From: an uncultured Polaribacter sp.
Lineage (GTDB): Bacteria; Bacteroidota; Bacteroidia; Flavobacteriales; Flavobacteriaceae
Length of the DNA stretch: 64,000 bases
Direction of reading: 5' to 3'
NCBI GenBank assembly: GCA_947497755.1
Contig: CANMHT010000001.1
Location: 310,001-374,000 of the forward strand
Both the position numbers and the translations under genes were made by a program. Shown here piece after piece: positions 58,868-64,000 of the stretch (the first letter of the stretch is position 1; each line of letters starts with the position of its first letter). Under the pieces are notes generated by a model. It was not told where the DNA came from. It ran no database searches and saw only the letters and a program-made list of their open reading frames with translations.

Positions 58868-59230
58868 ATGTCAAAAAAGATTGTTTTGGCCGAAGATAAT
58901 TCGGCATTATCATTATTGTTAAAATTTAAATTAGAGAAGGAGTCTTATAGACTTTTTGTTGCTGAAGATGGGAAATTAGCTAAAGAATTGATTGAAAGAG
59001 AAAATCCAGATATCATTTTAACAGATATCATGATGCCATTTGTTAGTGGTTTAGAACTAACTAGTTATGTGAGAAATAAATTAAATAGAAATACACCAAT
59101 ACTAATTTTTTCTGCTGCAGGGCAAGAAAAAAATGTATTACAAGCATTTGATTTAGGTGCAAATGATTTTATGAGTAAGCCAATAAGTATTAATGAATTG
59201 TTGATACGAATAAAGAGGTTGCTTGCTTAA
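58868..59230 (+). CDS. Single-domain response regulator
   Basis: A 120-residue CheY-like receiver with no output domain: VLAEDN (acidic pocket, residues 6-11), ILTDIMMP with the phospho-accepting Asp near residue 53, a Ser/Thr in LIFSAAG, and Lys near 104 in SKPIS. It is the first of four close plus-strand genes (HEAT, GT2, LTA-synthase-like) and divergent from the Hpt gene, so it may act by protein contact on the glycan machinery. Confidence 0.93.
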   Translation: MSKKIVLAEDNSALSLLLKFKLEKESYRLFVAEDGKLAKELIERENPDIILTDIMMPFVSGLELTSYVRNKLNRNTPILIFSAAGQEKNVLQAFDLGANDFMSKPISINELLIRIKRLLA

Positions 59231-59245
59231 TTTATACTAAAAAAA

Positions 59246-60337
59246 ATGATTGGAATAGAGCCCCTTTTAGAACGTTTTCAATATTACCCTAAACTGATTC
59301 AAATTGTTTGGTTGGTAGTATTTGTATTGTTGTTTCTTATTAGTCTTTTTGTTTTTGGTTTAAAAATTCTTAGAGCTAGACTTAGAAAAAGAGATCGTTT
59401 TAAAGCTAGTTATCAAAGTGAAATTGAAAGCTATTTGATAGAGTATATCTATAATGTTGAAGAAGGTAAAAGTAGAAAAAAGGCCAAATATTTTTTTGAA
59501 AAAGAAATTAGAAATAAACTGAAAAGGAGGGTTATTCTTTCTGTAATGGTAAAGTTAAGGGTAGAGATTGTTGGAGAAACAGCAAAATCTATAGAAGAGC
59601 TGTTTCTAAGCACAAAACTATTTGAATATGCGAAGCAAAAACTAAAGAGTTCTAGATGGCATATTGTTGCTATGGGAATTAAGCATTTAACAGTTTTTAA
59701 AATTGAAAGTGTTTCTAATGAGGTTTTAAAACATATTAATCATTCAAGAGTAGAAGTTCGTAGAGAAGTCCAATTGTATTTTTTAAAATTATTTGAGTTT
59801 GAAGGACTCGATTTTTTAAATAAAATAAGTAGTCCATTATCAGAATGGGATCAAGTTCAATTACTTGCTGTGTTGGATAAATTTGAAAGTCAAGAAATTA
59901 CTGATGTAGAATCTTGGTTAAATTCTTCCAATGACACGGTAGTGTTGTTTGCTATAAAGCTGTGTAGACTTTACAATTTGTTTGATACTAAGAATACCGC
60001 TTTAAGATTGCTATCGCATCGCAATGTAAAAGTTAGAGTAGCGGTAATTAGACTGTTGACATATTTTCAAGTATCAAAAGCAAAAAATATTTTAAAAGAA
60101 AAATATGCAAAGTTGAATTTAGACGAGCGGATTGCCTTTTTTTTAATGTTAGAAAAGTTATCTCAAAAAGAGGATGTTTCTTTTGTGTTAAGGTATATTG
60201 AAGATGTCAATTTTCAGATTAAAATTTCTGCTTTGAAGATTTTGAAAGTTCTCGATAAAGAGAAATTTAAAATGATTAGAGACTCTTGTGAAGATAAGGA
60301 GTATAGTCGTATTGTAGAATTTGTAGCATACAATTAA
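59246..60337 (+). CDS. HEAT-repeat protein with N-terminal membrane helix
   Basis: A 363-residue protein with one membrane helix (about residues 19-42, IVWLVVFVLLFLISLFVFGL), a basic segment and HEAT-type alpha repeats (RVEVRREVQLYFLKLFEFEGL, RNVKVRVAVIRLLTYFQ, VNFQIKISALKILKVLDKEK). HEAT solenoids serve as scaffolds. It lies 15 bases after the response regulator and 1 base before the GT2 gene, so it probably links signal to enzyme. No family assignment beyond that. Confidence 0.83.
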   Translation: MIGIEPLLERFQYYPKLIQIVWLVVFVLLFLISLFVFGLKILRARLRKRDRFKASYQSEIESYLIEYIYNVEEGKSRKKAKYFFEKEIRNKLKRRVILSVMVKLRVEIVGETAKSIEELFLSTKLFEYAKQKLKSSRWHIVAMGIKHLTVFKIESVSNEVLKHINHSRVEVRREVQLYFLKLFEFEGLDFLNKISSPLSEWDQVQLLAVLDKFESQEITDVESWLNSSNDTVVLFAIKLCRLYNLFDTKNTALRLLSHRNVKVRVAVIRLLTYFQVSKAKNILKEKYAKLNLDERIAFFLMLEKLSQKEDVSFVLRYIEDVNFQIKISALKILKVLDKEKFKMIRDSCEDKEYSRIVEFVAYN

Positions 60338-60338
60338 T

Positions 60339-61781
60339 ATGAATAGTGATGTAATAAATACAATCTTATTTGTTTTTCACTTTCTATTTATTGTGTATAC
60401 AATATTGGTGGTGTCTTCTTATGTAATCTTAGCAGTACTTTCTGCAAGAGAGTCAATGGAGTATGTGAAGAAAAACAGCTTTGTAAACTATAGTGAAATT
60501 TTGTATTCAAATATTTCACCTACAGTTTCAATTATTGCTCCTGCATATAATGAAAGTTTAAATATTGTAGAGAACGTTCGTTCCTTGCTCTCTTGCCATT
60601 ATGTAAATTATGATGTAATTATTGTTAATGATGGTAGTAGTGATGATAGTTTAGAGAAGCTGATTAAAGCTTATGATTTAGAAAAGGTAGATTACTTAAT
60701 ACATCAACAATTAAAAACTAAAGAGTTACGAGAAGGAGTTTTTAAATCTAAAAACCCTGCTTTTGAAAAACTAATTGTAGTTGATAAAGAGAATGGAGGT
60801 AAGGCAGATGCTTTAAATTTTGGACTTAATGTAAGTACCAGTAAATATGTTGCTTGTATTGATGTTGATTGCTTGTTATTAGAAGATGCCATTCAAAAAA
60901 TGATAAAGCCCTTTCTTGAGGTAGCAGATAAACAAGTAATTGCTTCTGGAGGAGTAATAAGAATTGCCAATGCTTGTGTAATTAAAGATGGTAAATTATT
61001 GGACATCAATTTTCCTGATAAGATGATAGAAAGAGCACAGATTTTAGAATACTTAAGATCTTTTTTATTGGGAAGAATGGCTTGGAGTAGGTTAAATGGA
61101 TTGCTTATTATTTCTGGAGCATTCGGAATGTTTGATAAAAAAGTAATGATTGATGTTGGAGGATATGATATCACGACTGTTGGAGAAGATATGGAAATTG
61201 TAGTTCGTATGAGAAAACATATGAAAGATACAAAGACCGAATATAAAGTAGCTTATATTCCAGATCCTTTGTGTTGGACAGAAGCCCCAGATAATTATAA
61301 AATATTAATCTCTCAAAGAAACCGCTGGACTCGAGGAACTATTGAGACCTTAAAAGCTCATAGAAATATAGGATTAAACCCTAAATACAAGTCTTTAGGG
61401 ATGTTAAGTTATCCTTATTGGTACATTTTTGAAAGGATGGCTCCACTAATAGAAACCGTAGGTATTTTATACTTATTGTTTTTAGCATTTACAGATAGAA
61501 TACGATGGGAATTTGCTATTGCTATTTTTTTAGCAGCTTATCTATTTACGGTGTTGTATTCTTTAACTGCTATTTTTTATGAAGAGTTTACTTTTCATCA
61601 ATATAAAAAGAAAGGTACAGGAATAAAACTTGTATTAGTAGCTATACTTGAACCTTTAATTTTTCACCCATTTATTTTATATGCTGCTTTAAGAGGTAAT
61701 TACGATTATTACTTTAATAAAAAGAAGAAATGGGGAAAAATGACAAGAAAAGGATTGACAAAAATATCACAAGCAAATTAA
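60339..61781 (+). CDS. Processive GT2 glycosyltransferase (PgaC/cellulose-synthase-like)
   Basis: A 480-residue membrane glycosyltransferase of family 2: one N-terminal helix, VSIIAPAYNESLNIVENV and VIIVNDGSSDDS (UDP-sugar site), KENGGKADALNFGLN, CIDVDCLL (DxD), TTVGEDMEIVVRMRKH (ED) and ISQRNRWTRGT (QxxRW), then three or four C-terminal helices. These are the motifs of synthases that make beta-linked polymers such as PNAG or cellulose. It sits between the HEAT protein and an LTA-synthase-like enzyme. The polymer cannot be told from sequence. Confidence 0.88.
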   Translation: MNSDVINTILFVFHFLFIVYTILVVSSYVILAVLSARESMEYVKKNSFVNYSEILYSNISPTVSIIAPAYNESLNIVENVRSLLSCHYVNYDVIIVNDGSSDDSLEKLIKAYDLEKVDYLIHQQLKTKELREGVFKSKNPAFEKLIVVDKENGGKADALNFGLNVSTSKYVACIDVDCLLLEDAIQKMIKPFLEVADKQVIASGGVIRIANACVIKDGKLLDINFPDKMIERAQILEYLRSFLLGRMAWSRLNGLLIISGAFGMFDKKVMIDVGGYDITTVGEDMEIVVRMRKHMKDTKTEYKVAYIPDPLCWTEAPDNYKILISQRNRWTRGTIETLKAHRNIGLNPKYKSLGMLSYPYWYIFERMAPLIETVGILYLLFLAFTDRIRWEFAIAIFLAAYLFTVLYSLTAIFYEEFTFHQYKKKGTGIKLVLVAILEPLIFHPFILYAALRGNYDYYFNKKKKWGKMTRKGLTKISQAN

Positions 61782-61793
61782 AAATTATCACTT

Positions 61794-64000
61794 ATGAAAA
61801 CATTCCCCCAAATTAAAAAAAAGCTACTTGATTACAGCTTCTTATGTACATCGTTATTAGTGCTGTTTTGGTTATCAAGTTTATTTGAATTGATAGAAAT
61901 TTATTCTAAAGAACGCAGTTTTTTTGAGCACTTGCAAGTATTGGTTTTTAAATGGATGAATGACTTTATAACTGTTTTTATTATTGCATTGTTTTTTATG
62001 CCATTCTATATTATTGCTGATAAGGTTAAAAACAAACTGGGATTGTACTTAGTGAAAGTTGTGTTTGTAATCTTAATTTTTATACAGTTAGGTTTGGTAA
62101 AATACAGTACCACAACTTTATTAAATCTTGGTGCTGATATACTTGGATATTCTTTTGATGATATTTTTTTAACTGTAAAATCTTCAGAATCATTTTCAGT
62201 GGTAAATTTTTTGCCTTTACTTTTAGTTCCGCTGGTATTTATTCTTTTATATCGACTTCTTAAAAGAAGAGTTGCTATAAAGAATATTGTTGTTTTTGGG
62301 AGCTTTGTGTTTTTGATTTCTGTAGGATTTGGATTGTTGTATTCGCAATTCTTTAAAAACGATTATCAAAACAAGCTTTCTTTTTTAACAGTAGATATCG
62401 TAAAGTATCAAATAAGAAAAAGTCAGGTTCAAACTAATCTTGATGGCAGAAGCGATTATCCATATTTAAAGTCTACTCAAAATATTAAAGATGTATTATC
62501 TCCTTATTTTAGTTTAAAAAAAGAAAAGCCTAATGTGGTAATTGTTGTTTTAGAAGGTTTAGGTGGTGAATTTGTTGGAGATAATAGTTATGCAGGATTT
62601 ACACCGTATTTAGATGCATTATCAAAAGAATCCTTGTATTGGCCAAATTTTTTGAGTACAACTGGACGATCATTTGGAGTCTTACCTGCTTTATTGGGTT
62701 CATTGCCTTATGGAGAAAAAGGTTTTTTAGAGTTACCTGAATTACCATCTCATCTTTCATTGATTAGTGTTTTAAAAGCCAATGGATATACTACTTCTTT
62801 TTATGCAGGACATCAATCTAGTTTTGACAAGAAAATAGGTTTTTTAAATTATAACGGAATAGATTATGTGGTAGATGAAAATAATTTTGGAGAAGAATTT
62901 GAGAAATCGAAAGCAAACTCTGGAGGGTATTCTTGGGGGTATCCAGATGCAGAAATTTATAAGAAAACATTGAGTGTTTTAAACGAAAGAAAACAGCCAC
63001 GATTAGACATTCTAGTAACACTTTCTAACCATGAGCCATTTGAATTTCCAGAAAAAAAAGCCTATTTAGTTAAGGTTGATAGTATGTTAAATTCTGGGCA
63101 AAATATAAATGCAGATAGAGCTAATATAGCAGCCAATAAAGAAATTTATGCGAGTCTTTTGTACACTGATCAATCTTTAGCAAAATTTATGCAAGGTTAT
63201 GCAAAAAGACCAGAATATAACAATACTATTTTTATTATTACTGGAGATCATCGATTGATTCCAATTGCACAAAAAGATCAGCTATGTAGATATCATGTTC
63301 CTATGTACATTTATAGTCCGATGTTAAAACGAGCAAAGACCTTTAAGTCTGTTTCTTCTCACTTAAATGTAGCACCTTCATTACTGTCTTTTTTAATGAA
63401 TAATTATCGTTTTAATCCTTTAGAGAAAACAGCTTGGGTTGGTAAAGAAATTGATACTGTTGCGGCTTTTAGGAATGTACATGAAATTCCTTTAATGAAA
63501 TACAAGGGGATGATTAATGATTTTGTATACAAGGAATATCTTTATGCCGATGAAAAGTTGTATAAGATAAAAGAAAATTTTGGTACGTATAAAATAGAAA
63601 ATGACAGTTTGTCTGCTATTATAGATGCTAAATTAAAGGCTTATAAAAAGCAGAATGCTTATGTAACTAAGAGAGATAAAATTTTTCCAGACTCCTTAAA
63701 TATTTATGTGGTAAGAAACCATAAGTTTACCCAAGAAGAGAAACAAAAAATTGAAACGATTACAAAAGGCTATAATTTTGATGAGGTATTTAATATAGCA
63801 AGAGAAAAAGCGTTTTCTAAAGATTTTGAGACAGCAATTTTGTTGTGTACTTATATTTTAAACAACTTGCCAAATCATGTCGATGCTCGTGTTTTAAAAG
63901 GTAGAGTTTTAGCGTGGAATAGTAAATATAAAGAAGCAGAGGGAGAATTTGTAAAAGCCTTAGAGCGATCACCTTTTTATGATGATGTATATTCAGCATT
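61794..64000 (+). CDS. LTA-synthase-like sulfatase-fold enzyme with YaiO-like TPR tail, partial
   Basis: An open frame from ATG 61794 runs off the window (735 codons seen). The first about 215 residues hold five membrane helices; then an alkaline-phosphatase/sulfatase-fold domain with the LtaS-type active residues: Glu254 in VVIVVLEG, Thr290 in STTGRSFG, His413 in LSNHEPFEF and Asp484-His485 in TGDHRL. The last about 80 residues (AFSKDFETAILLCTYILNNLPNHVDARV, GRVLAWNSKYKEAEGEFVKALERSP) are TPR-like and resemble the N-terminal part of YaiO outer-membrane proteins. So the gene may fuse a phosphoglycerol/phosphoethanolamine-type transferase to a glycan-export module. It follows the GT2 gene by 12 bases. 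Confidence 0.82.
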   Translation, partial: MKTFPQIKKKLLDYSFLCTSLLVLFWLSSLFELIEIYSKERSFFEHLQVLVFKWMNDFITVFIIALFFMPFYIIADKVKNKLGLYLVKVVFVILIFIQLGLVKYSTTTLLNLGADILGYSFDDIFLTVKSSESFSVVNFLPLLLVPLVFILLYRLLKRRVAIKNIVVFGSFVFLISVGFGLLYSQFFKNDYQNKLSFLTVDIVKYQIRKSQVQTNLDGRSDYPYLKSTQNIKDVLSPYFSLKKEKPNVVIVVLEGLGGEFVGDNSYAGFTPYLDALSKESLYWPNFLSTTGRSFGVLPALLGSLPYGEKGFLELPELPSHLSLISVLKANGYTTSFYAGHQSSFDKKIGFLNYNGIDYVVDENNFGEEFEKSKANSGGYSWGYPDAEIYKKTLSVLNERKQPRLDILVTLSNHEPFEFPEKKAYLVKVDSMLNSGQNINADRANIAANKEIYASLLYTDQSLAKFMQGYAKRPEYNNTIFIITGDHRLIPIAQKDQLCRYHVPMYIYSPMLKRAKTFKSVSSHLNVAPSLLSFLMNNYRFNPLEKTAWVGKEIDTVAAFRNVHEIPLMKYKGMINDFVYKEYLYADEKLYKIKENFGTYKIENDSLSAIIDAKLKAYKKQNAYVTKRDKIFPDSLNIYVVRNHKFTQEEKQKIETITKGYNFDEVFNIAREKAFSKDFETAILLCTYILNNLPNHVDARVLKGRVLAWNSKYKEAEGEFVKALERSPFYDDVYSA

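Overview
The window is about 64 kb of AT-rich bacterial chromosome. It looks like a marine member of the Flavobacteriaceae (Polaribacter- or Tenacibaculum-like), though the genus is a guess. The evidence is the set of Bacteroidetes-type families: a TamB-like protein, LptD without the proteobacterial layout, a TonB-dependent receptor with an N-terminal carboxypeptidase-regulatory-like domain, monomeric isocitrate dehydrogenase, EttA with the small membrane protein that usually precedes it, DUF6095, and a DUF1456 protein with one repeat. Several promoters carry the Bacteroidetes -7 element TAnnTTTG, and Shine-Dalgarno sites are largely absent. I see no phage, insertion sequence, CRISPR array, rRNA or tRNA gene.

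Layout. 1-7940: envelope and nucleotide-sugar genes (tsaD; tamB; a nucleotidyltransferase and a NahK-like anomeric sugar kinase that probably work in sequence). 8043-10070: pfkA-gapA glycolytic pair. 10154-14423: ridA and lptD on the minus strand, divergent from a cell-wall amidase. 14477-24248: a long plus-strand run holding an MCE/MlaD protein, a CMD-family protein, a membrane Fe-S/CCG oxidoreductase pair split by a secreted protein, a SPOR lipoprotein, two PH-domain membrane proteins, menA, a DUF4349 lipoprotein, a metallo-beta-lactamase-fold hydrolase and an SRPBCC protein. 24324-28446: a compact unit of a small Cys-rich membrane protein, a TonB-dependent receptor and a Cys-rich beta-propeller, bounded by its own promoter and a strong terminator, a candidate metal-uptake system. 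28552-31579: menC, a CPBP protease and menE. 31599-33992: yebC and a biotin-dependent carboxyltransferase.

34063-38601: a redox/electrophile-stress neighbourhood (DoxX, FMN reductase, MarR, pirin, an OYE/FadH-type reductase) with palindromic operators. 38650-43853: small membrane protein, ettA, an Arg/Tyr-rich secreted protein, a membrane-anchored AraC regulator, a DJ-1/PfpI lipoprotein and an NTF2-fold protein. 43876-48271: murQ, DUF6095, an ATP-grasp protein and icd. 48272-49043: a gene-free stretch that appears to encode a highly structured non-coding RNA of about 430-450 nt on the minus strand, with a canonical promoter, nested helices and a terminator. 49044-58208: a minus-strand block with rplS (with a structured leader), a GT39-like glycosyltransferase, trmD, SIMPL, a hexapeptide acyltransferase, DUF1456, VTT, an FAD oxidoreductase, an M90 peptidase with a SEC-C tail and a Tat-type lipoprotein epimerase. 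58315-64000: an Hpt protein divergent from a response regulator, then a HEAT protein, a processive GT2 and an LTA-synthase-like enzyme with a YaiO-like TPR tail (cut by the window end), probably an exopolysaccharide or surface-glycan system.

The strongest candidates for undescribed biology are the structured RNA at 48447-48930, the Cys-rich TonB unit at 24249-28446 and the signalling/glycan operon at 58315-64000. Function calls rest on motifs and family resemblance read by eye; no search was run.
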